Origin: UBA1412 sp964609795
GTDB taxonomy: Bacteria; Verrucomicrobiota; Verrucomicrobiia; Limisphaerales; UBA1412
Length of the DNA stretch: 64,000 nt
Assembly (NCBI GenBank): GCA_964609795.1
Contig: CAZSTC010000002.1
Coordinates: forward strand, 1 to 64,000
Direction of reading: 5' to 3'
The notes below the pieces were generated by a model. That model had not been told where the DNA came from. It ran no database searches and was given only the letters and a program-made list of their open reading frames with translations. The translations under genes were made by a program, and so were the position numbers. Of this stretch, positions 18,338 through 26,249 are shown one piece after another (position 1 is the stretch's first letter; every line of letters begins with the position of its first letter).

Positions 18338-19060
18338 GTGTATTTGAACTTAATAGAAGTAGCCGAGTCTTTCGGCGTTTCTGAAAAAGTGGTTGAAGGA
18401 TGGATTCAGCACAACGGACTCCCCTGTGTTTCCGATCGGGGGCGCCTCTTATTCGACCGGGCTCGCGTGGCTGACTGGGCAGGCTCTCATGGACTCACGG
18501 CGCGCACTGGTTTTCTAGCCCCGGAAGGGGGAGTTTTGACGGATGAGCTGGCTCTGGCTCCTCTGCTGATAAGGGGAGGGGTATGGCGCGAAGTCTCATC
18601 TACAGAAATCATTTCCGTTTTTGAGAAAATTATCCTCTCTCTCCCAATGCTTTCGCCTAATGAACAGAAGCTTCTCTCTCAACGCATTCATTTGAAAGAG
18701 GGTATCGTCTGGGCTCCTATTGGTGGAGGCTATGCTTTGCCGCACTTCAGCACCCGCATTTCCTTGGGAAACGACAAGGGTTTTTTAGCTTTGATTTTTC
18801 TTAAAGAGTCTTCTTCCTTCCGGGAAACTTCTCCGGATGGAAAACCGATTGAACGACTTATCTTTTTCGTTCCCCCCTCCCCTCGTTCACACTTTGGGAT
18901 TCTCGCACGACTCAGCCGGCTGATTGCTCAAGGTCATTTGTGCCGCCCAAACGAAAAAGAAACGTCAGATGAAGAGTGGCTGGATATTTTTTCTCGATTT
19001 GATTCCAATAAGTTGCAGGAAGAGAAAAAATCACCCAAAACCAGAGGCACTGAATTATGA
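18338..19060 (+). CDS. HTH-like domain fused to PTS EIIA(Ntr) domain, inside the hydrogenase-like operon
   Basis: About 240 residues. The N-terminal ~55 residues (VAESFGVSEKVVEGWIQHNG, then RGRLLFDRARVADWA) look like a MerR/excisionase-type winged helix. Residues about 75-225 form a PTS EIIA domain of the nitrogen/fructose type. The phosphorylatable histidine is H136 in GGGYALPHFSTR, and the second conserved histidine is in PRSHFGILARLSRL. The start is uncertain: GTG at 18338 is chosen because the domain begins right after it; TTG at 18290 or 18344 is also possible, and the frame is open from 18182 inside the previous gene. Its stop overlaps the hyfC-like ATG by four bases, so it is translated with the complex. 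The likely role is a regulator or sensor responding to PTS phosphorylation state. No EI or HPr gene is nearby. Confidence 0.78.
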   Translation: MYLNLIEVAESFGVSEKVVEGWIQHNGLPCVSDRGRLLFDRARVADWAGSHGLTARTGFLAPEGGVLTDELALAPLLIRGGVWREVSSTEIISVFEKIILSLPMLSPNEQKLLSQRIHLKEGIVWAPIGGGYALPHFSTRISLGNDKGFLALIFLKESSSFRETSPDGKPIERLIFFVPPSPRSHFGILARLSRLIAQGHLCRPNEKETSDEEWLDIFSRFDSNKLQEEKKSPKTRGTEL

Positions 19061-20013
19061 GTTTTGTTATCGATTTTTTGGAGCAGATGCAATTATTCCA
19101 TATTTTATCGTCGGTTTTTGAATTTTTGATCAGCCTAGTCGTTTGGCTTTTATTGGCCCCCCTTCTACCCGGGATCGTCAATAAAGTTAAAGCCTGGGTC
19201 GCTGGCAGAAAAGGGCCCCGCTTATTTCAGCTTTACTATGATTTGGCCAAGCTCTGGAAACGCGGTGTTGTCCTCAGCGATCTTGCATCTCCCGGTTTTA
19301 TCGCAGCAACTGCAGTCTCCTGGATTGCTATCCTGGCCGCTGCGCTGTTGGTTCCTTTAGGGCCGATTAGTTCCTTAATGAGCTTTTCCGGAGACGCCCT
19401 TTTGCTCCTCTATCTTCTGGCTCTATCCCGTTTCTGTACTTCATGGGCAGCTTTAGAAACTGGATCCGCTTTTGAGGGAATGGGGGTTGCGCGTGAGGTT
19501 TCTTTTGCCATCTTAACCGAAACGGCACTCATCACCGCAGTGCTTACCCTGGCAATAAAAAGCTCCAGTCTTACCTTGAGCTTCATGTTAGCACCGACGC
19601 CGGGAGCAGGAACGTTGCTCTTATTATTTGGGCTTTTTGCAGCCCTCCTGGCAGAAAGCTGCCGGGTCCCGGTCGATGATCCCAACACCCATCTGGAGCT
19701 TACGATGATTCACGAAGCGATGATTCTGGACCATAGTGGTCCACTCCTGGCGGCTTCTTTGCACGGAGCGGCAATGAAACTCCTTCTTTTCTCAGTCCTC
19801 CTGGTGAAAATAGTTTTGCCGCTAGGGGAACTCTCAGGCATAGAGGCAACTGTTTATTTAATCGCAGGAATTGTACTGGTCAGCATCTCTGTCGGGCTGG
19901 TTGAATCTTTCTTGGCTCGGTATGCTTTTAGAAAAGTACCTCTCTTTTTAACTACGGCGTTTCTTTTCTGCTTCTTTGCTCTCTTAACTGCGTGGAAAGG
20001 TTTTGCACAATGA
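19057..20013 (+). CDS. Hydrogenase-like complex, HyfC/NuoH-type membrane subunit
   Basis: A 318-residue protein with about eight transmembrane segments, equivalent to HyfC/HycD of group 4 hydrogenases and NuoH of complex I. It anchors the soluble redox module to the membrane. Family landmarks are KVKAWVAGRKGPRLFQLYYD (the cytoplasmic loop that in NuoH-type subunits carries GRxGP) and RVPVDDPNTHLELTMIHE near residues 206-223, whose acidic residues line the quinone/proton cavity in homologues. Length is normal for HyfC. ATGA overlaps join it to the EIIA-HTH gene before it and the hyfE-like gene after it, so translational coupling is expected. Confidence 0.92.
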   Translation: MSFVIDFLEQMQLFHILSSVFEFLISLVVWLLLAPLLPGIVNKVKAWVAGRKGPRLFQLYYDLAKLWKRGVVLSDLASPGFIAATAVSWIAILAAALLVPLGPISSLMSFSGDALLLLYLLALSRFCTSWAALETGSAFEGMGVAREVSFAILTETALITAVLTLAIKSSSLTLSFMLAPTPGAGTLLLLFGLFAALLAESCRVPVDDPNTHLELTMIHEAMILDHSGPLLAASLHGAAMKLLLFSVLLVKIVLPLGELSGIEATVYLIAGIVLVSISVGLVESFLARYAFRKVPLFLTTAFLFCFFALLTAWKGFAQ

Positions 20014-20651
20014 ACAGCTTTTTAAATGTATTAATTGGATTGGCTATAGGCCTCAATCTTGTTGCCCTGGGGACAGGGCGTCTGCAAGCACTCATACGCA
20101 TTGTGGCTCTCCAAGGAGTAATTTTAGGGTGCGTACCGCTTCTTATTAAACCCGATTTTCACATCATAATATGGGGCTTCACTCTGATAACTGTCTTGAT
20201 GAAAGGGTTTGTAATCCCGTCCCTTTTGCGGTGGGCTTCACGTGCCGCCAATGTAGATCGAGATGTTGCTCCTATGATCGGTTTTGTCCCCTCACTCCTT
20301 CTGGGGTCTGCGGGAATGATTGCCGCCCTGATGCTCTCATTTCAACTCCCCTTACTTCCAGAGCATCACGGCTCCTTATTAGTGGGTGGCTCTATGGCTA
20401 CCATTATAGCCGGTTTTTTGCTTTTGGTCGGCAGGTCTAAAGCCATTGCACAAATATGCGGGTATCTGGTTTTGGAAAATGGTATCTACCTTTTTGGTTT
20501 GTTACTTGTGCATTCTATCCCCCTCTTAGTTGAAGCCGGTATCCTTTTGGATCTTATTGTAGGGATATTTGTTGCGGGAATAGTACTGGATCGCATCCAG
20601 CGCACTTTTGATTCCTTAGACACTCGAAAGCTAAATATTTTAAAAGAATGA
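20010..20651 (+). CDS. Hydrogenase-like complex, HyfE-type membrane subunit
   Basis: A 213-residue membrane protein with six or seven hydrophobic segments, corresponding in length and order to HyfE, whose C-terminal half relates to NuoK. The ATG at 20010 (MNSFLNVLIGLAIGLNLVAL) is chosen because it overlaps the hyfC stop by four bases; the open frame begins slightly earlier without a good start. Landmarks are LITVLMKGFVIPSLLRWASR and YLVLENGIYLFGLLLVHSIP, the latter containing the conserved membrane glutamate of NuoK-like subunits. The protein ends just before the hyfF-like ATG with another ATGA overlap. HyfE occurs only in the Hyf/Ehr-type group 4 complexes, not in Hyc, which helps place this operon. 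Confidence 0.87.
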   Translation: MNSFLNVLIGLAIGLNLVALGTGRLQALIRIVALQGVILGCVPLLIKPDFHIIIWGFTLITVLMKGFVIPSLLRWASRAANVDRDVAPMIGFVPSLLLGSAGMIAALMLSFQLPLLPEHHGSLLVGGSMATIIAGFLLLVGRSKAIAQICGYLVLENGIYLFGLLLVHSIPLLVEAGILLDLIVGIFVAGIVLDRIQRTFDSLDTRKLNILKE

Positions 20652-22090
20652 GAGAATTGTTTTTAGTCCTGATTCCACTTGCAGGAGCCTGCTTCGCCGC
20701 GTTATGGCCCAGCGAACGAACTCGTCCCTGGTTTTTACCCGCCATTTCAGCAATCCACACCCTGCTAATGTCCTGGCTTCTGATAAACCCGCCTGAAATC
20801 CTTTTCCATTCCTGGATGGGGTTTGATCCTCTGGCACGCGCAATACTGCCGGTTATTTCTTTGCTCTATTTGGTCTGTTCCATCTATGGCATCCCTTATT
20901 TAAGGGCACATGGAGAGCGGCGAAATCGCGTTTTTGTTTCGGTAATCCTCGCCAGCTTGGGGTTAATAAGCGCGGCACACATGTCTCGCCACTTGGGATT
21001 GCTTTGGATTGCTACTGAGGGTCTCACCCTTTGTTTTGTGCCGCTCATCCATTTCAGCAGCAAACCCAGAGCTATTGAAGCCACTTGGAAATACCTGCTT
21101 GTCAGCGCTACCGGAATTGCTCTCTCCCTTTTGGGCTCCTTTTGTCTAGGTTATGCATCCTTGCATGGGGGCGGACAGGGAGACCTCACCTTTACGGCTT
21201 TAATCGCCCAAGCCGCCTCTCTCTCCCGTCCATGGGTTCTTATTGCCTGGGTCCTGATCTTAGTTGGATATGGCACTAAAATGGGCCTTGTACCGATGCA
21301 TGCCTGGAAACCCGATGCATACGGGGAGGCTCCCAGCATGGCGGGTGCATTGCTGGCAGGCGGTGTCAGTTCTGTGGCATTTTTGGCATTGCTTCGCGTG
21401 CGCAGTGTCGTCGCTGCGGCGGGTGCCGGTTTGATCGCCGACCGCACTCTTTTATTCCTGGGACTTCTTTCCATGTTATTGGCTGCGTTTTTTCTCCTTT
21501 CCACAAATAATTTTAAGAGAATGTTAGCCTACTCCAGCATCGAGCAAATGGGAATTCTCTGTATTGGAGCTTCTCTCGGTGCTGTGGGGCTTTGGGCTGC
21601 GTTTTTCCATCTTTGGAATAATTGCATGGCGAAAGGTGCCATTTTTCTCAGTGCCGGAAATCTTCAACGCGGATCAGGCAGTTACACTACAACCGACGCC
21701 AAGGGCCTTTTTCTTATCATGCCGCACTCATCTCTGCTTTTTATGGCAGGACTCTTTGCGATCACAGCCTGTCCTCCTTTCGGTCTTTTTTTCAGTGAGC
21801 TGATGATTATTAAAAATGCCTTCTTTACAGGATACCCATGGGTTGCTGTGCTCTTTTTGTTTGCCTTAATGCTGGCTTTTTTTGGACTCACCCGGATTGT
21901 CTTCTCCGTTGTATACGGACGCCCAAAAATAAATTCAAAACAGCTTTGCGAAAAATACTGCGAAAAACCGGCCACTTTACTTCCCTCATTAATACTGATC
22001 GGAGCTGTTCTGTTTTTAGGTCTCTGCATTCCAAATCCACTTCGCCAAATCTGGTCTGAAGCAGTACAACAACTCATTCCAAACCTATGA
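20648..22090 (+). CDS. Hydrogenase-like complex, HyfF-type antiporter-like membrane subunit
   Basis: A 480-residue NuoL/M/N-family membrane protein with about 13-14 hydrophobic segments, the second antiporter-like subunit of the complex. The conserved region VGYGTKMGLVPMHAWKPDAY (near 200-220) and MAGALLAGGVSSVAFLALLR match HyfF, and NNFKRMLAYSSIEQMGILCI carries the family's conserved lysine/histidine region. Together with the HyfB-like subunit it gives the complex two potential ion channels, the pattern of Hyf- and Ehr-type complexes. It overlaps both neighbours by four bases. No missing segment or frameshift is visible. Confidence 0.9.
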   Translation: MRELFLVLIPLAGACFAALWPSERTRPWFLPAISAIHTLLMSWLLINPPEILFHSWMGFDPLARAILPVISLLYLVCSIYGIPYLRAHGERRNRVFVSVILASLGLISAAHMSRHLGLLWIATEGLTLCFVPLIHFSSKPRAIEATWKYLLVSATGIALSLLGSFCLGYASLHGGGQGDLTFTALIAQAASLSRPWVLIAWVLILVGYGTKMGLVPMHAWKPDAYGEAPSMAGALLAGGVSSVAFLALLRVRSVVAAAGAGLIADRTLLFLGLLSMLLAAFFLLSTNNFKRMLAYSSIEQMGILCIGASLGAVGLWAAFFHLWNNCMAKGAIFLSAGNLQRGSGSYTTTDAKGLFLIMPHSSLLFMAGLFAITACPPFGLFFSELMIIKNAFFTGYPWVAVLFLFALMLAFFGLTRIVFSVVYGRPKINSKQLCEKYCEKPATLLPSLILIGAVLFLGLCIPNPLRQIWSEAVQQLIPNL

Positions 22091-23568
22091 ACGTATTAAA
22101 TTCTTTTGCACTATTTGCCAACGGTGAAGCTTTGGATTGGAATCAAATCCCCGAGTATTCCCTTTCAGACTTCATTCGGAATCTAAGTGAAGAGTTGGAG
22201 CTGGGAGCACGCATGGCCAATTTCTTCGCACTCCCGGAGGGTTCTGAAAAGAGATTGGTTGCGGTCTTGGCTTTGGACTCCAGCAGCGTGCTCTGTGTAT
22301 CCCGCAGCCAGCCTTTTTCCGGTTCCTTTCCCTCACTAACGCCCAAGTATCCTGAAGCCCATCTTTTTGAAAGAGAAATATACGAACAATATGGGCTTCT
22401 TCCTCTGGGGCACCCCTGGCTGAAACCCGTACGTAAAAATCTCGATGTAATACATAACCCAAAAAACTTCTTCTCAGTGGAGGGTTCCGAAATCCATGAA
22501 GTTTCCGTAGGACCAGTTCACGCGGGTGTGATCGAACCGGGACATTTTCGTTTTCAATGTGATGGCGAAGAAGTCTTGCACCTGGAAATTGCTTTGGGCT
22601 ACCAACATAGAGGAATTGAAGAAGCCTTACTCGGGGGGCCTCATCGTTTAAGTATTCATCAGATAGAGACAATAGCCGGTGACACGTCAATTGGCCATGC
22701 CACTGCCTATGCGCAAGCTCTTGAGGCCTTGGCTGGAGTTCAGGCCCCTTTATACGCACTATGGGTGAGGGCGATTGCACTGGAGCTCGAACGCCTGGCT
22801 AATCACACGGGCGATCTGGGCGCTCTGGCTAATGACGTAGCCTTCATTCCCACATCTTCGGCTTGCGGCAAAATTCGTGGAGATTTCTTGAATCTTACAG
22901 CGCTTTTATGCGGTAACCGTTTTGGCCGAGGGATGGTTCGTCCCGGTTTTTCCCCCATTGACTGCGACACAAAACGCCTGGCTCTCTTGAGTGAACGCTT
23001 CGTACAAACATTGCAAGATGCTCTTCAGGCTGTTGGCTGGCTTTGGGATTCGGCCTCTTCTCGTGCAAGATTTGAACAGGTAGGGTCCTTAAACACTCCC
23101 ATGGCAGCAAAAATCGGGCTAGTAGGTTTGGCTGCGCGCTCCTGTGGACTGGTCCGAGACGTCCGTTTTGATCATCCGACTGGTTGGTACCGCTTCGCTC
23201 AGGTGCCCCTTGCCGTCTGGCCTGACGGGGATGTTTTTTCCCGGGCAAAGGTTCGCTGGCTGGAAATGCAGCATTCGGGCGAATTTTTAAAAGAACAATT
23301 TAATTCGCCGCCTGAAACCGAAAACGCAGATAGAATCACCCGTTTGGCCCCTGATAAATTGGCCGTCTCTCTAATCGAGGGCTGGCGTGGAGAAATATGC
23401 CATGTAGCCCTAACCGACTCGGAAGGGCGTTTTCGCCGATACAAAGTTACCGATCCTTCTTTCCACAATTGGATGGGGTTAGCCTTGGCTCTGCGCAATC
23501 AAGCAATCTCGGATTTCCCGATTTGTAATAAGAGCTTTAACCTGAGCTACTGCGGCTTTGACCTCTAG
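22087..23568 (+). CDS. HyfG-like large subunit lacking all [NiFe] ligands (Ehr type)
   Basis: A 493-residue fusion of a NuoC-like domain (about 1-130, with EREIYEQYGLLPLGHPWLKP) and a NuoD/hydrogenase large-subunit domain, the HycE/HyfG layout. Functional [NiFe]-hydrogenases bind nickel through CxxC near the N-terminus of the large-subunit domain and CxxC near the C-terminus. Here the first pair is A197 and T200 (ETIAGDTSIGHATAY) and the second is S458 and N461 (TDPSFHNWMG). The surrounding motifs VGPVHAGVIEPGHFRF, YQHRGIEE and DFPICNKSFNLSY are well kept, so this is conserved divergence, not decay. The C-terminus also lacks the short tail cut off during nickel insertion. This fits the energy-converting hydrogenase-related (Ehr) complexes, whose reaction is not established. 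H2 chemistry is not expected. Confidence 0.9.
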   Translation: MNVLNSFALFANGEALDWNQIPEYSLSDFIRNLSEELELGARMANFFALPEGSEKRLVAVLALDSSSVLCVSRSQPFSGSFPSLTPKYPEAHLFEREIYEQYGLLPLGHPWLKPVRKNLDVIHNPKNFFSVEGSEIHEVSVGPVHAGVIEPGHFRFQCDGEEVLHLEIALGYQHRGIEEALLGGPHRLSIHQIETIAGDTSIGHATAYAQALEALAGVQAPLYALWVRAIALELERLANHTGDLGALANDVAFIPTSSACGKIRGDFLNLTALLCGNRFGRGMVRPGFSPIDCDTKRLALLSERFVQTLQDALQAVGWLWDSASSRARFEQVGSLNTPMAAKIGLVGLAARSCGLVRDVRFDHPTGWYRFAQVPLAVWPDGDVFSRAKVRWLEMQHSGEFLKEQFNSPPETENADRITRLAPDKLAVSLIEGWRGEICHVALTDSEGRFRRYKVTDPSFHNWMGLALALRNQAISDFPICNKSFNLSYCGFDL

Positions 23569-23579
23569 TTTTTCCTCCT

Positions 23580-24368
23580 ATGTTTATACACGATACTCTT
23601 TTTAATCGACTTAAGCGAGGCTGCCAAACCATCCGCTTTCCACACGAGGCACCTCCTCCCTTGCCCGACCGCCATGGTGGTTCACTACGGCTGGAGAGTT
23701 CAAAATGTCCAAGCGCTTGTCTAGTATGCACACAACTATGTCCTACCCAAGCTGTTTCCAGGACATGTGAGAAACCTCCTGTTTTGGATCTTGGAAAATG
23801 CCTTTTTTGTGGAGAATGTGCTAAAGCGTGTCCATCTCAAGCTATTCTCAGAACAGGTGATTATCGAATGGCCGCCCGCCAGCGTGAAGACCTTCTATTG
23901 AGTTCACCTGGTAAAGAGGAAATTCGCTTAGCTTCTGCCCTGGAATCTAAAATGCTGAAAATGTTCGGGCGCTCTTTAAAACTGAGGCAAGTTAGCGCCG
24001 GGGGATGCAATGCTTGTGAAGCGGATATCAACGTATTGGGGACTATAGGCTGGGATTTAGGACGTTTTGGCATACAATACGTTGCCTCACCCCGACATGC
24101 CGATGGCCTTTTGGTTACTGGCCCCGTTTCCAAAAACATGGAACTGGCTCTTAAAAAGACATACGATGCTGTCTCTGAACCGAAAATTGTGATCGCTATT
24201 GGAGCTTGTGCTATATCCGGCGGCCCTTTTGCCAACCACGAGCAAGTCAATTCGGGCGTGGACACCATTCTACCGGTGGATCTTTATATTCCCGGATGCC
24301 CGCCACACCCTCTTACAATTCTGGATGGACTCCTTAGATTACTCAATCGTCTTGAAAAACAAGTTTGA
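23580..24368 (+). CDS. Fused HyfH-HyfI: 2[4Fe-4S] ferredoxin plus small subunit
   Basis: A 262-residue iron-sulfur protein. Residues about 40-100 are a two-cluster ferredoxin domain with CPSACLVCTQLCP and CLFCGECAKACP (HyfH/NuoI role). Residues about 130-255 are a NuoB/hydrogenase small-subunit domain with a complete proximal-cluster set: C143 and C146 (GGCNACEAD), C210 (IGACAISGG) and C240 (PGCPPHP). Electron transfer from a ferredoxin partner through three [4Fe-4S] clusters to the large subunit is therefore intact even though the large subunit has no nickel site. In Hyf/Hyc systems these are separate proteins; the fusion occurs in Ehr-type operons. It is the last gene of the operon, 11 bases after the large subunit. 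No hyp maturation genes or formate dehydrogenase follow. Confidence 0.9.
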   Translation: MFIHDTLFNRLKRGCQTIRFPHEAPPPLPDRHGGSLRLESSKCPSACLVCTQLCPTQAVSRTCEKPPVLDLGKCLFCGECAKACPSQAILRTGDYRMAARQREDLLLSSPGKEEIRLASALESKMLKMFGRSLKLRQVSAGGCNACEADINVLGTIGWDLGRFGIQYVASPRHADGLLVTGPVSKNMELALKKTYDAVSEPKIVIAIGACAISGGPFANHEQVNSGVDTILPVDLYIPGCPPHPLTILDGLLRLLNRLEKQV

Positions 24369-24428
24369 TGGCTCATACATTTAATACCATTTATCCCCTT
24401 CTATATTGAGTGATTATTACGGCTGAGA

Positions 24429-24458
24429 TTGACAAAATGTAAGGGTTTGGTTTTCAAT
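24429..24458 (+). promoter_or_regulatory. Probable sigma-70 promoter for the 24470-26551 unit
   Basis: A perfect -35 TTGACA (24429-24434), an 18-base spacer and TTCAAT (24453-24458, four of six to TATAAT). The next ATG is 11 bases downstream, so the 5' leader would be only a few bases. It starts a new transcription unit about 60 bases after the last gene of the hydrogenase-like operon. Confidence 0.5.
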
Positions 24459-24469
24459 AGGCAGGTACG

Positions 24470-25411
24470 ATGGAGTCGCACAGAGAAAAGGAAAAGGATT
24501 TTCAAAAAAGGAGATCGACAGCATTTCTCCCATTCAGTTGGAAAGGAATTGCTCGGTTTGGCTATGCTGATCGTGTTTTCCTTTTCAGTGTAGAAACCAT
24601 TGTTGCGTTTATTTGCTCTCTCTGCGCTCTTTGGCTATTCTGCGGATCCTACTTTCCGGTTGTTACTTCCTTTGTCCAAGCTTTGCCTGAATCGCCCGCC
24701 AAAATCAGTGATGGCCGATTGCACTGGGATGATAGAGAAGGAGCTTTAGCCCAATCATCCAAATTGGCTATGGTTATTAATACCTACGGTGATGCCCGCT
24801 CTGGTCGTGAGTCTGACGTAACTCTTGAGCTAACCGAGCATCAGTTGAAGATTCATAGCTTTGGCTATTATACCGAAATACCTTATGGGAGCAGCGTGTT
24901 CTTCCTTAACCGCAAACAGGCCATCCCATGGTGGCAGGCTTGGATGGGGCCCGTCATTTTCTGGGTCTGGTTTATTGCCATGTTTGTTCAGATGCTTTGC
25001 TGGCAAGTTTTAAGCTTTCTTTACATGTTCCCTATAAAGTTAATCGGCTGGATATTCAATAGAAAAAGGGACTGGGTTGCCTGTTACTCTCTTGCAGGGG
25101 CAGTTCAAATGCCGGGGGCCCTTTTACTGGGATTGGCTCTGTTAGGGTACGAATCCAACCTCTACAAGCTGGAAGGCCTGCTTATTGCCGTTGCAATCCA
25201 TTTCTTTGTAGCTTGGTTTTTTCTATTTACAACTCCCTTTTTTCTTCCTCCCGGGGTTAAACCAAAACCTGTTTTTTCAAGCAACCCTGTCCCTACTAGC
25301 CAAAACGAAACGGGTGCTGCCCGGCTGGGTAGGAAAAAGAACCCTTTTTCAAGTCAGCCAGCCAAGGCTACAGACACTTTTAATGGGAACAAGAATAATC
25401 CATTTAAATAG
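24470..25411 (+). CDS. Integral membrane protein of unknown function with C-terminal NPF motifs
   Basis: 313 residues, not recognised with confidence. A charged N-terminus is followed by a membrane segment (about 44-70), an extracytoplasmic domain of about 95 residues (about 72-165) and three or four more membrane segments (about 167-265). The layout and the stretch LAMVINTYGDARSGRESDV recall DUF1189-type proteins, where a short VIDT-like segment precedes a periplasmic domain, but this is only a resemblance. The last 50 residues are polar and low in complexity and repeat an NPF-like element (KKNPFSSQ, KNNPFK). The gene is 25 bases upstream of lpxA and may be co-transcribed with it. AGG about eight bases before the ATG could be a weak ribosome site. 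Confidence 0.6.
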   Translation: MESHREKEKDFQKRRSTAFLPFSWKGIARFGYADRVFLFSVETIVAFICSLCALWLFCGSYFPVVTSFVQALPESPAKISDGRLHWDDREGALAQSSKLAMVINTYGDARSGRESDVTLELTEHQLKIHSFGYYTEIPYGSSVFFLNRKQAIPWWQAWMGPVIFWVWFIAMFVQMLCWQVLSFLYMFPIKLIGWIFNRKRDWVACYSLAGAVQMPGALLLGLALLGYESNLYKLEGLLIAVAIHFFVAWFFLFTTPFFLPPGVKPKPVFSSNPVPTSQNETGAARLGRKKNPFSSQPAKATDTFNGNKNNPFK

Positions 25412-25436
25412 TATTAATTGATAGAGATACGGAAGC

Positions 25437-26249
25437 ATGATTCATCCCACTGCTATTATTCACCCACGGGCTCGTATTCACCCCTCCGTGCAGGTTGGTG
25501 CTTATTCTATTATTGACGAATATGTAGAATTAGGAGCCGGATGCAAAGTTCATCATCATGTTTATTTAACAGGCCACATGACGGCCGGAGAAAACAATTT
25601 CTTCGGTGTCGGCTCTGTTATTGGCACTCCTCCGCAAGACACCAAATATAAAGGCGCTGCTACAAGTCTCAGGATTGGTAATGGCAATATCTTCCGAGAG
25701 ATGGTCACAATTCACTGCTCCAACACTGATGCAGAAGACACGGTGATCGGAAATGAGTGTTTTTTCATGGCCAATAGCCACGTGGGACACAACGCAGTAG
25801 TCGGCAATCAGGTCATCTTGGCAAATTCAGCTCTGGTGGCAGGACACGTCATTGTTGGCGATCGTGCTTTTATTTCGGGCAACACCGCTATCCACCAGTT
25901 TGTTCGAATCGGAGAACTGGCTATGATTCAAGGTGTTTCCGCTATGAGCTGTGATGTCCCCCCCTATACCACAGCATTTGATAAAAATCTTATTGCCGGA
26001 TTAAATAGTGTAGGTCTGCGCCGGGCTGGTTTTTCCGCTCAAGAACGGATGGAATTAAAGAGAGTTTATAATTTTCTTTTCCGCACCCAGCTTAAGCGAA
26101 ATGACGCCGTTCATCAGGCTGAGCAACTTTTTCATCTGCCTCCATCCCGTAAAATGATAGAGTTTGTAAAATCTTCCAATCGTGCCATGCCTTGTGATGC
26201 GGAAACCCTTCATAAGGCTAACTTTAAAAACGAAAGACCGCTAGAATGA
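25437..26249 (+). CDS. lpxA: Acyl-ACP:UDP-GlcNAc O-acyltransferase (LpxA-type)
   Basis: A 270-residue cytoplasmic left-handed beta-helix acyltransferase that would start lipid A synthesis by acylating UDP-GlcNAc at O-3. Hexapeptide repeats run from residue 1 to about 190 (IHPTAIIHPRARIHPSVQVG at the start). The catalytic histidine is in ANSHVGHNAVVGN, and the C-terminal helical domain (AFDKNLIAGLNSVGLRRAGF) has the LpxA signature that distinguishes it from LpxD. The length is normal. One oddity is the segment after the conserved REMVTIH: HRGT of typical LpxA is replaced by HCSN, so the substrate (acyl length or sugar) may differ. No lpxB, lpxC or lpxD is nearby. Its stop overlaps the next gene's ATG by four bases. 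Confidence 0.85.
   Translation: MIHPTAIIHPRARIHPSVQVGAYSIIDEYVELGAGCKVHHHVYLTGHMTAGENNFFGVGSVIGTPPQDTKYKGAATSLRIGNGNIFREMVTIHCSNTDAEDTVIGNECFFMANSHVGHNAVVGNQVILANSALVAGHVIVGDRAFISGNTAIHQFVRIGELAMIQGVSAMSCDVPPYTTAFDKNLIAGLNSVGLRRAGFSAQERMELKRVYNFLFRTQLKRNDAVHQAEQLFHLPPSRKMIEFVKSSNRAMPCDAETLHKANFKNERPLE

Noticed and set aside
16359..24368. Functional formate hydrogenlyase or Hyf [NiFe]-hydrogenase
   Set aside because: All nickel ligands are absent in the large subunit, and there are no hyp, hycI-type protease or formate dehydrogenase genes.
16359..24368. NADH-quinone oxidoreductase (complex I)
   Set aside because: The subunit order, HyfE, the HyfH-HyfI fusion and the NuoC-NuoD-type fused large subunit with no NuoE/F/G match the group 4 hydrogenase lineage instead.
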